Positions 30,011-35,937 of a DNA stretch of 35,937 nt are shown here, one piece after another. A program made the translations under genes and the position numbers. The stretch's first letter is position 1. Each line of letters opens with the position of its first letter. Location: the NCBI RefSeq assembly GCF_021531315.1, contig NZ_JAFBIQ010000022.1:1-35937 (forward strand), read 5' to 3'. This DNA is from Oscillibacter valericigenes (lineage in GTDB: Bacteria; Bacillota; Clostridia; Oscillospirales; Oscillospiraceae). The notes beneath the pieces are model-generated. The model searched no databases. It worked only from the letters and a program-made list of their open reading frames with translations, and was not told where the DNA came from.

Positions 30011-31129
30011 TTACTTTGACGGCTTTCCCTTCTCTCGTGCGGCGAGCCGCCGCTCCATGTCGCCGCTCAAAAGCTGCGCAATCACCGCGGTGAGCGGGAT
30101 AAAGAAGATGATGCCGATGATGCCGAACAGCTTTCCGCCCAGCAGCGCGGCAAGCAGTGTCCACAGCGGGGGCAGCCCCACGCTGCCGCCGACCACATGC
30201 GGATAGATGAACTGGTTTTCGATGAACTGCACCGCCTGATAAACCAGCAGGCATAAGAGCGCCTTTTCCGGCGCGGCGAGCAGCGTCAGCAGCACGCCGA
30301 TCAGGCAGGAGGCAAAGGCGCCGACATAGGGAACGAACGCGAATGCCGCGGTCAGCGCCGCCGTCAGCGCCGCATAGGGGATGCGGAAGATGGAAAAGGC
30401 GAGGAAGATCATCGTGCCGAGGATCAGCACCTCGATGCACTGACCGGAAAAGAACTTCGTATAGGTGTCGTGCGTCAGCTTCGCGACGCGGCAGATGCGC
30501 GCTGCCGTCGCCTCCTTGCAGTAGGCATACAGAAAGCCGCGGCTCTGCCTGCCAAGCTCCCGCCGCCCCAGCAGCACATAAAACATGATCACGAGCGCAA
30601 ACACGGCGTTCACCGTGACCGAAACGGTCGAGCTTGCGAGATCGACGACCGAGCCGATCACCGCGCCCGCGCCGGTAAAGAGCTTCTCCACCGCTGTTTT
30701 CCAGTCGAACGACGCGGCAAGCCCGCTCAGCTGCGTGGTGTCGACACCGTAGCTGCCGAGCCGTGCTACCCAGTCGGGCCAATTCTCTTTTACCAGCTCC
30801 GCGATGCTCCCGACCGACGCGGTAAGCTGCGGGATCGCCAGCACGCACAGCAAAAAGATCAGCACCGCGACGCAGAGCATGGTCAGCGCCAGACTCAGCG
30901 CGTCGGCTGTGCGCTCCTTCAGCTTCGGGAAGAAGGCGGTGAGCCGCCGCTCGATGCCAAGCATCGGCACGCTCAGCACAAAGGCGAGCAGAAGCCCCGA
31001 TAGCACGGGCGACAAGATGCCCGCAAGAGCGCCGAAAACGCCCGTCAGCTCTCTGATGTTCGTCAGCGCGGCAAAAAGCGCCACGCCGAAGGCGACCAAA
31101 AGCATCTGCTGTTTCAGTTGTTTATTCAT
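30011..31129 (-). CDS. AI-2E family transporter (UPF0118), 372 aa
   Basis: Polytopic membrane protein with about seven to eight hydrophobic segments: an N-terminal pair, a long soluble loop (about 115-175), then the conserved C-terminal bundle AFAFVPYVGAFASCLIGVLL, FIENQFIYPHVVGGSVGLPP and LLGGKLFGIIGIIFFIPLTA. The last three strings are the signature of the AI-2E/PerM family, some members of which export small molecules or act as Na+(Li+)/H+ antiporters. ATG 31129 (MNKQLKQQM) is preferred; AAGGAGG is 12 bases upstream, rather far, and a 63-codon frame overlaps the start as ATGA, so coupling may set the start. Quorum-signal transport should not be assumed. Confidence 0.92.
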   Translation of the reverse strand: MNKQLKQQMLLVAFGVALFAALTNIRELTGVFGALAGILSPVLSGLLLAFVLSVPMLGIERRLTAFFPKLKERTADALSLALTMLCVAVLIFLLCVLAIPQLTASVGSIAELVKENWPDWVARLGSYGVDTTQLSGLAASFDWKTAVEKLFTGAGAVIGSVVDLASSTVSVTVNAVFALVIMFYVLLGRRELGRQSRGFLYAYCKEATAARICRVAKLTHDTYTKFFSGQCIEVLILGTMIFLAFSIFRIPYAALTAALTAAFAFVPYVGAFASCLIGVLLTLLAAPEKALLCLLVYQAVQFIENQFIYPHVVGGSVGLPPLWTLLAALLGGKLFGIIGIIFFIPLTAVIAQLLSGDMERRLAAREKGKPSK

Positions 31130-31317
31130 AGGCTTACTTTTCCTCCTTCCGCTGCAGCGGAGCCCTCGGCACTGACTTCTGCTCCGCCCCCCTGTCCGCT
31201 CCGCCAGCAGCATGGCCGCCAGCCGACTGCATCAAAATGCGTTGTGTGAGAGTCCGCTCCCGAGCGAAAGCGCCGCTGATCGGCCCCATCCGAAACCTGA
31301 AAAGGCTGCGGTTTCAT
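31126..31317 (-). CDS. Possible small ORF (63 aa) coupled to the AI-2E gene
   Basis: ATG 31317 has AAAGGGGAA about five bases upstream, and the stop overlaps the AI-2E start (ATGA, 31126-31129). The product starts MKPQPFQVSDGADQRRFRSG and is rich in Gly, Ser and Arg with no recognisable domain. The ribosome site and the exact overlap are the only support; it could be a coupling leader rather than a functional protein, or chance. Confidence 0.3.
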   Translation of the reverse strand: MKPQPFQVSDGADQRRFRSGADSHTTHFDAVGWRPCCWRSGQGGGAEVSAEGSAAAEGGKVSL

Positions 31318-31473
31318 AATGATTCCCCTTTATATCAAAAGTACCCTTATCATATCATTTCGATCAGCGCACTTCGATAACAAAATTGTAAATTTTTACA
31401 GTCGGAAGCGCTTTTTCAGCGTCTTGCATTTTCCGCACGGATCCAACAACGATCATGTCCTCCGAGATTTCTC
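31318..31473. other. Intergenic region between AI-2E and HAAS genes
   Basis: AT-rich stretch in front of two divergent units. It contains the ribosome site AAAGGGGAA of the small upstream ORF (minus) and no gene. No convincing minus-strand promoter is visible; the plus-strand promoter begins at 31474. Confidence 0.5.
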
Positions 31474-31502
31474 TTGACAAAGCACATCAATGATAGTAAT
31501 AT
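31474..31502 (+). promoter_or_regulatory. Promoter of the HAAS-padR operon
   Basis: TTGACA (31474-31479), 17-base spacer, TAATAT (31497-31502). A loose dyad around AGTACT (31513-31518) just after the start could be the PadR operator. Confidence 0.7.
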
Positions 31503-31547
31503 ATTTTTAACAGTACTAAATATTTTGCCATAGTGGAGGATGTCGAG

Positions 31548-32369
31548 ATGGGCCGGGTAAAGAAGGTAAAGCCTCTGACCAGAGAACAATATCTGAAAAA
31601 ATTCAGCCGAGCAGTGCGCTGGCGGCTGCCGCCTACCGAAGCGGAGGAGGCGATCGCCGACTATCGGGAGCTGATTTTCCGGCCGGAGCGGGATGAGAAA
31701 ATGCTGGTGGAGGAGCTGGGAGAGCCTATCCATGCGGCAAACCTGCTCACCGATGGGACTGCCTATCGCCGGTGGCTGAAGGTTTTTGCCGTGTTGTCCT
31801 TCGGGCTTCTCCTGTTGGCAAAATGGGCCTGGACGGCACACAGCCCCCTCAACATTATGGGCTATGGACCCTACTGGTACCCCGTGTGGGTAATGGCGGT
31901 GAGTCTGCCTTTATCGCTGTACTGGTTTCGGCGGCACGGACAGAAAAACGGTCCCCTGTCCGGATGGTTGGTACCGGCCTTGGCTGTGGTGCTGGCCTAT
32001 GGGGTGGGGACGCTGGCGTGGACCTGGTATGTGATGGAGCCCGAGGTGCTGCGCAATTTTGCTGAAGCGCAGCCGGGCGCAATTCCCTGGCAGGTCGTCC
32101 TCCTGCGGGAGCTGCTGGTCAACGGCAGTGTGGCCTTTGCCGTGATTGCCTTTGTCGCACTGCTGCTCTCCAAGTGCAGCGATCGTCGGTGGCTGGCGCT
32201 GTACCTTTTGTGCCTTACTTTGGCGGCAATGTTCGGCTTTGTGGAACTCAATCTGGTGAGGATGGACCTCTCTGTCCCCGGCCCAGAGGTGATGCAGAGC
32301 TATCTTTTCTCCCGAATTCTTCCATTGGGGATCGTGGGACTGATCGGAACGGGGGGAGCCCTGTGCTGA
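31548..32369 (+). CDS. HAAS/DUF1700-type membrane protein, 273 aa
   Basis: ATG 31548 (MGRVKKVKPLTREQYL) has GGAGG eight bases upstream; a GTG lies 15 bases earlier in frame without a site. The first about 60 residues (LTREQYLKKFSRAVRWRLPP followed by EAIADYRELI) match the HAAS signalling helix bundle seen in DUF1700 proteins. Six hydrophobic segments follow (about 77-96, 108-127, 138-160, 185-203, 213-232 and 250-268). HAAS-domain membrane proteins are typically paired with PadR regulators and membrane-stress responses. Here the order is membrane protein first and padR second, with a seven-base overlap. Confidence 0.75.
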   Translation: MGRVKKVKPLTREQYLKKFSRAVRWRLPPTEAEEAIADYRELIFRPERDEKMLVEELGEPIHAANLLTDGTAYRRWLKVFAVLSFGLLLLAKWAWTAHSPLNIMGYGPYWYPVWVMAVSLPLSLYWFRRHGQKNGPLSGWLVPALAVVLAYGVGTLAWTWYVMEPEVLRNFAEAQPGAIPWQVVLLRELLVNGSVAFAVIAFVALLLSKCSDRRWLALYLLCLTLAAMFGFVELNLVRMDLSVPGPEVMQSYLFSRILPLGIVGLIGTGGALC

Positions 32370-32665
32370 AGAAGGAGCTGCTGGAGCTATGCCTGCTCCA
32401 GCTTTTGTCCCAAGGGGATCGGTACGGCTATGAGGTGCTCACACCGCTCCGCGCCGCCTTTCCGGACACACAGGAAAGCGCTATCTATGCGCTGCTCCGG
32501 GGACTGGGCAAGGAAAAATACACCGAGTGGTACATGGCACCGGGGGGTGGCGGACCGGATCGGAAGTATTACAAGCTCACTCCTGCCGGTCGGGAGCGGC
32601 TGGAGCTGCTTCGGGCCGATTGGCAGCATATGCGGGACGCCATTTCCTCCTTTGGTGTGGAATAG
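32363..32665 (+). CDS. PadR family transcriptional regulator, 100 aa
   Basis: Start GTG 32363 (product MLKKELLELCLLQLLSQG) lies behind GGGGGGAG and overlaps the stop of the HAAS gene by seven bases. The PadR winged helix is clear: GYEVLTPLRAAFPDTQESAI, YALLRGLGKEKYTEWYM and GPDRKYYKLTPAGRERLELL. Likely represses its own operon. No terminator follows closely; instead eight codons later begins a broken frame (ATG 32673, MIDLAQLEN then stop) that may be the relic of a third operon gene. Confidence 0.92.
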   Translation: MLKKELLELCLLQLLSQGDRYGYEVLTPLRAAFPDTQESAIYALLRGLGKEKYTEWYMAPGGGGPDRKYYKLTPAGRERLELLRADWQHMRDAISSFGVE

Positions 32666-33027
32666 ATTTATGATGATTGATCTCGCTCAGTTGGAAAATT
32701 AGAAATACCGTGAAAATGTGTGTAGGGTCATCAGCAGACGGAGAAATCAGCATATCCGAAAGTAACAAACGCCGTACAGAAGACATCGCCTGCTCAACCG
32801 CAAAAGAGCAGCATCATCAAAACAGATGATTTCCATGATGGGATGGGTCATGGTTTACGCGATAGTACCACATCCTGATCCTCGCCGGAGATCCACACGG
32901 TCTGGGGGCACGGTCGATGATGTGATCTCCGTCACTTTTGAGTTCCCGGCAGACATAGGTGCCCTTTTTTAGATTCGTCATGGAACAGGGGCCTCCAAAT
33001 TTACTGGCATGGCGCCCCAAATTTTTC
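32666..33027. other. Region without an assignable gene; probable gene remnants
   Basis: The start (32673-32730) reads MIDLAQLEN, a stop, then KYRENV, resembling the opening of AlbA_2-type (Schlafen-like) proteins, then decays. On the minus strand 32817-32982 an ATG with GGAGG 11 bases upstream opens TNLKKGTYVCRELKSDGDHI followed by IDRAPRPC; one base shift later the frame reads VWISGEDQDVVLSRKP. This looks like a small frameshifted gene I cannot name. Confidence 0.3.
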
Positions 33028-33056
33028 TTGCGTGATGGAATGGCTCACGCTATTAT
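33028..33056 (+). promoter_or_regulatory. tetR-family gene promoter with embedded operator
   Basis: TTGCGT (33028-33033), 17-base spacer, TATTAT (33051-33056). The dyad GCGTGA-N9-TCACGC (33030-33050) fills the spacer and overlaps the -35, the usual position for TetR autorepression. Confidence 0.65.
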
Positions 33057-33096
33057 AAAAGTGCAATCGCAAGTACGATATTAGGAGCTGATCATT

Positions 33097-33792
33097 TTGC
33101 CAAGAGGAAAACTGTTAAACGGCCTGGTGACCCAGCAGAAGGTCCTGCGGGGAGCGGTAACGCTGTTTTTGGAAAACGGCTACACAAAAACCACCACCGG
33201 CGAGATCGCAAAGGCGGCAGGCATCGGACAGAGCTCGTTCTTCCATGTTTTTCCCAGTAAGGAGGCGCTGCTGCTGGAGCTGGTAAAGCGGATGTTCAGC
33301 GGGCAATTCGCTCTGGCGGGACAGCACAGCGGGGAACAAGATCCGGTACTCCTGTACGCCGTGGAAACGGCCCTCCAGTTCCACATCGCCGAGCTGACCG
33401 AGCCGCTGCGGGAGCTGTATGTGATGGCATACTCCCTGCCTTCCATCGCGGCGTATCTTTACAAAAGCACAACGAAACGGCTGCAAGTTATTTTCGGACC
33501 TTATCTGCCGGAGGCACAGCCCAAGGACTTCTATGAAATGGAGATCGCGTCCGCCAGTATCATGCGGGGCTTCATGTCGGTTCCCTGCGACGTATATTTC
33601 ACGATGGAGGCCAAGATTTCCCGCTTTCTGGACTGCTCGCTCAAGCTCTATGACGTACCGAAGGAGAAGCGGTCGGCAGTCACAGCAGCCGTTTTGCAGT
33701 TGGATTTGCACACGATGGCAGCAAGCATCATCCAGAAGACCGTCCAGCAGGCAGAAAAGGGCTTTGAAGCCCTGACAGAAAAACAAATTTAG
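33097..33792 (+). CDS. TetR/AcrR family transcriptional regulator, 231 aa
   Basis: Start TTG 33097 (MPRGKLLNGLVTQQKVL) with AGGAG nine bases upstream. The N-terminal helix-turn-helix (about 10-55) is TetR-type: AVTLFLENGYTKTTTGEIAK then AAGIGQSSFFHVFPSKEALL. The C-terminal ligand domain (about 60-225) is all-helical. The promoter carries an embedded dyad. Its usual neighbour, a transporter or enzyme gene, is missing: the gene is followed within 50 bases by the broken end of an antisense ParB gene, so the regulated cargo was probably lost in the same rearrangement. Confidence 0.92.
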   Translation: MPRGKLLNGLVTQQKVLRGAVTLFLENGYTKTTTGEIAKAAGIGQSSFFHVFPSKEALLLELVKRMFSGQFALAGQHSGEQDPVLLYAVETALQFHIAELTEPLRELYVMAYSLPSIAAYLYKSTTKRLQVIFGPYLPEAQPKDFYEMEIASASIMRGFMSVPCDVYFTMEAKISRFLDCSLKLYDVPKEKRSAVTAAVLQLDLHTMAASIIQKTVQQAEKGFEALTEKQI

Positions 33793-33837
33793 GCAAGGGG
33801 CTTTCATCATGGAGGGATCACGATGAAGAAACGAGCA

Positions 33838-34314
33838 TTCAACAATAGCCTTCATTTCCTCGTCATTACGGACTTGGAAGGGATGATTTTTGAAGGCGTG
33901 GAGTTCGGACAGCTTGATATAAACAATCTGTTCCTCCTTGCCCGGGCGTGGAGCCTCGGCAGGAGCCGCAGGCGTTTCAGTCTGAACCGGAGCCTTTACC
34001 TCGGGCGTAGCCTTGGCGGGCTTGGGAGCCTTGGGGGCTTTCTCCGATTTCTGACCGGGAGTTGGTTTCTGTGCCGCATTACCCTTCTTGCTGGGAGCCT
34101 CTTTCTGTCCGGGAGAAGCCGTTTTTTCCTTGTCTGCCTTGGGCGGACGGCCTCGGCGTTTTGGGGACTGTGGCTGTTCCTCCTGCTTGACCCCGGCCTT
34201 CTGGTCCGCAGGTTGTCTCAAGGGTAAATCGGAGCCGTTTCGGCTCCGATTTGTGCTTTTTACCACCGTTTGTTCGGCGGATTTTCCATTGCTTCCGTCC
34301 AGCCCTGCCCGCAT
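33838..34314 (-). pseudogene. Truncated ParB-type partition protein of a conjugative element
   Basis: The minus frame holds a low-complexity Lys/Pro/Ala-rich lead (SPKRRGRPPKADKEKTASPG) followed by YIKLSELHAFKNHPFQVRND then EEMKAIVE, the start of the ParB/Spo0J nuclease-like domain as found in clostridial conjugative elements. It stops matching after 33838, before the GHRR-type motif, so nearly all of the ParB domain is gone; the remaining open frame runs antisense into the TetR gene. The true start is unclear: ATG 34314 lacks a ribosome site and a perfect 12-bp hairpin (34226-34252) lies within the frame, so TTG 34221 after it may be the original start. A relic of a second mobile element. 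Confidence 0.75.
34226..34252. terminator. Perfect 12-bp hairpin near the ParB relic start
   Basis: AAATCGGAGCCG-TTT-CGGCTCCGATTT. On the plus strand GTGCTTTTT follows; on the minus strand no T-run. It probably separated the ParB gene from an upstream gene whose last 26 codons (ending in NPPNKRW and a stop at 34260-34262) may remain at 34260-34340. Confidence 0.4.
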
Positions 34315-34340
34315 TTTTCGTGTTCTGGGTCAAAAGTGGG

Positions 34341-34811
34341 TCAGGATCTTTTCACAAGCGGTTTTCAACGCGGGAATATGCGTGTGCCGATAAGACAGTA
34401 ATTTGAGAAAACTACAAAATCGGCATCTGCTAAGCAGGATTGGACAGCAAGACAAACGGCGCTCAATGTTGGCTGGGTGCCTCCTGTTTTTGTACATCTG
34501 AGGGTTGAAAATCACCTGTTTTCTGCGCTGTGAAGCAAGGATGATGAAAAGGGCGAAGTAGTTATCGCCTCTGTGTGGTTTCTTTGCAAAACAGCGAATC
34601 GCTGGGAAGTGCGCATGTTTGTGGTCGCGCAAAATACCCCACAAAGCAGTAAAGCCGATAGATAGATTTTCGATGCAGAGGTTGCTGGATATTGCGGAAA
34701 TCATCCTATTTCTCCCGGTTGATTGAGAAGTTAAATTCCAATTTACTAATACAAGAAGTTAACAAGAGTTTTTAATTAGTCATAAAAAGTTTTGAAATGT
34801 CATAAAATATA
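34341..34811. other. About 470 bp without an assignable gene
   Basis: No complete gene with a ribosome site is seen. A minus-strand frame of 124 codons (34330-34704) lacks any recognisable motif. The plus strand reads as protein-like text broken by stops near 34538 and 34661 (KGEVVIASVWFLCKTANRWE then VRMFVVAQNTPQSSKADR), which may be a decayed gene. GC content falls along the stretch towards the AT-rich gene at 34866. Confidence 0.3.
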
Positions 34812-34840
34812 TTGACATATATGGATAAATGAGGTATTGT
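34812..34840 (+). promoter_or_regulatory. Promoter of the DUF7662-type gene
   Basis: TTGACA (34812-34817), 17-base spacer, TATTGT (34835-34840). GGGAGGG precedes the ATG at 34866. Confidence 0.75.
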
Positions 34841-34865
34841 ATATGCAACAAGGGAGGGAACAAAC

Positions 34866-35585
34866 ATGGATTACGATAAAATCATACTCGATATGTTAAA
34901 CCGAATTGTAAAATTGGAAGAAAAAGTAGAATGGCTCAGCAATAACGCACAAGCCAATGATGCAGAGTTGCCAACTGGAAGCAAAAAATATCGCTTTCTC
35001 TCTGACTATCTCCATCAAAGCAATTTACCACGAATCAAACTCCTTTTTACCGAAATCGAAGATATATTAAAGTTCAAGTTACCCGAGTCTGCCACTACAC
35101 ATCGTGCGTTTTGGGCGAATACGACAAGCCATTCCATTGCACTCAGTTGGCTCAGTGTCAATTACTCTGTGGTAGAGGTAAACCTTGAAGAGAAGTATAT
35201 CATTTTTGAAAGAAAGCGAGATTTTGAAAAAATGACGATTGATGAGCAAATGCGAATGGTTGTAGCGGAGATCGTTTCCGAGTATGGCGCTCATTACAAA
35301 ATTAGTTTGAAAGAACTTTATGAGTTGCTTAGTGCTCGGTTCAAAACCAACAGCAGTAGTATTATTCCTTCGGACTACTGCTACAATCGTGTCAACAAAG
35401 GGGTCGCATTTGAGAAAAAGCCGCATCTTTTCAGATTCCTTGGTGACGGAATATATGAGTGTCTTGGCGAGGGATACCTATTTACCGGCGATGTAGAAAA
35501 TGCGAATGACAGCATTGTTGTTGGTTCGTGGGAAAATGGTGCTTTCCATAAAAACGCGAACTGGAATCTACTTGGTCTGAAATAA
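34866..35585 (+). CDS. Two-domain protein, DUF7662-like plus C-terminal DUF7225-like, 239 aa
   Basis: Residues 1-30 form a short coiled coil (MLNRIVKLEEKVEWLSNNAQ). Residues about 40-115 follow a DUF7662-like pattern: KYRFLSDYLHQSN, FTEIEDILKFKLPESATTHR, FWANTTSHSIALSWLSVNYS then VVEVNLEEKYIIFERK. Residues about 145-210 hold NSSSIIPSDYCYNRVNKGVA then LFRFLGDGIYECLGEGY, a module I recall as attached to restriction- or HNH-type proteins and in stand-alone form (DUF7225-like). No nuclease motif is visible here. The gene is markedly more AT-rich than the core genes and sits in the remnant zone, consistent with horizontal transfer. It has its own promoter and a small membrane-anchored gene follows 40 bases later. 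Role unknown; DNA recognition or defence is a guess from domain company. Confidence 0.7.
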   Translation: MDYDKIILDMLNRIVKLEEKVEWLSNNAQANDAELPTGSKKYRFLSDYLHQSNLPRIKLLFTEIEDILKFKLPESATTHRAFWANTTSHSIALSWLSVNYSVVEVNLEEKYIIFERKRDFEKMTIDEQMRMVVAEIVSEYGAHYKISLKELYELLSARFKTNSSSIIPSDYCYNRVNKGVAFEKKPHLFRFLGDGIYECLGEGYLFTGDVENANDSIVVGSWENGAFHKNANWNLLGLK

Positions 35586-35625
35586 CTTTGCTTACTGCTG
35601 CGCTAAAGAAAGGGGACATATCAGA

Positions 35626-35874
35626 ATGGGAGTTTTAATTGGGGTTTTGTGTGCACTGGCATTGCTTTATTGCATAGGTTCGCACCAAAGCAGAACCCAT
35701 CACTCTCAATATCAAGCAGGAACGATTTTGATGCTTGGAGATATGACAGCGAGCGAAATGTTGGATGAACTTGAGCTTCATGATGTTTCTATGCAATTAA
35801 AGCGCGGTGAGGACTGTTATTTTGAGGGCGTAGGGTTTTCGTACCACTCCAAAGATATTGTTACTCAGCCATGA
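35626..35874 (+). CDS. Small membrane-anchored protein, 82 aa
   Basis: AAAGGGGA lies about ten bases before ATG 35626. Residues 2-19 (GVLIGVLCALALLYCIGS) form one N-terminal membrane segment or signal sequence, followed by a soluble acidic part with GDMTASEMLDELELHDVSMQ and GEDCYFEGVGFSYH. No family recognised. The 40-base gap to the DUF7662 gene without a terminator suggests one transcript. The remaining bases to the window end hold only a weak GGTTTC/GAAACC hairpin. Confidence 0.55.
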   Translation: MGVLIGVLCALALLYCIGSHQSRTHHSQYQAGTILMLGDMTASEMLDELELHDVSMQLKRGEDCYFEGVGFSYHSKDIVTQP

Positions 35875-35937
35875 GCAAAACTCCAAAAGAGCAGTGATTG
35901 CAATGGTTTCCGGTCATGGCTGAAACCGAAAATCACT

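Noticed and set aside
33115-33837. Extension of the ParB-type frame antisense through the TetR gene
   Set aside because: ParB similarity ends at about 33838; beyond that the frame is only the antisense shadow of the TetR gene, so it was not counted as protein.
33823-34227. Plus-strand frame of 134 codons opposite the ParB relic
   Set aside because: It is the mirror of the Lys/Pro/Ala-rich ParB leader (giving Leu/Gly/Ser-rich text). Despite an apparent GGAGGGATCACG before its ATG, no domain is present and the ParB frame explains the sequence.
1-35937. CRISPR array, insertion sequence with terminal repeats, or rRNA operon
   Set aside because: No regularly spaced repeats, no transposase motif and no rRNA sequence were seen anywhere in the window.

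Overview
The window looks like chromosome from a GC-rich gut Firmicute of the Oscillospirales/Ruminococcaceae kind. Evidence for this is the Clostridia-type gene content: [FeFe] hydrogenase, type II pantothenate kinase, the rplU-prp-rpmA operon with a cleavable L27 N-terminus, PadR/DUF2812 and HAAS pairs, and ArdA-bearing conjugative-element cargo. Promoters of TTGACA-N17-TATAAT type and strong AGGAGG ribosome sites also fit. The assignment is inference from gene content, not from a marker gene.

Layout. (1) 1-4.5 kb is the edge of an integrative/conjugative or mobilisable element. It has a minus-strand cluster of accessory genes (two ArdA-related proteins, a small Cys-rich protein and two uncharacterised proteins) plus one AT-richer plus-strand gene. 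It lies on the 3' side of a tRNA-Gln(CUG) gene at 4.7 kb, the expected geometry for tRNA-targeted integration. (2) 4.8-31 kb is mostly core chromosome: cardiolipin synthase with nicotinate phosphoribosyltransferase; CoaW with a CPBP protease; rplU-prp-rpmA followed by obgE; a ClC-family anion transporter; an FAD/Rieske oxidoreductase; an E2-like acyltransferase fold lacking its catalytic residues; serC-serA; a tandem-OB SSB; a two-gene [FeFe] hydrogenase operon whose NuoF-like partner lacks the NADH/FMN domain; a LysR regulator; a MATE exporter; a PadR-DUF2812 pair; an XRE regulator divergent from a sodium:neurotransmitter-symporter family transporter; a membrane protein; a decayed ATPase gene; and an AI-2E family permease. 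(3) 31.4-35.9 kb is an accessory zone with many remnants: a HAAS-domain membrane protein plus PadR, a TetR regulator without a target gene, a ParB gene cut off inside its N-terminal domain, about 0.5 kb of unassigned DNA, and an AT-rich DUF7662-type gene followed by a small membrane-anchored protein.

How the genes work together. Cofactor supply (NAD salvage by PncB, CoA by CoaW), serine synthesis (SerC, SerA), ribosome assembly (L21, Prp, L27, Obg) and hydrogen metabolism (HydA with its ferredoxin-like partner) form the housekeeping core. Small regulators are paired with membrane proteins, and several have legible operators. The clearest are two copies of an AATATCGCG-type dyad on the PadR promoter and a GCGTGA-N9-TCACGC dyad inside the TetR promoter.

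The most unusual items are: a leader at 4416-4475 in which a 15-bp hairpin and a Shine-Dalgarno-masking hairpin compete for the same arm; the stripped-down hydrogenase partner; the likely pseudoenzyme E2 fold; and the AT-rich DUF7662 gene pair. All family assignments come from reading the translated sequence; no database search was run.
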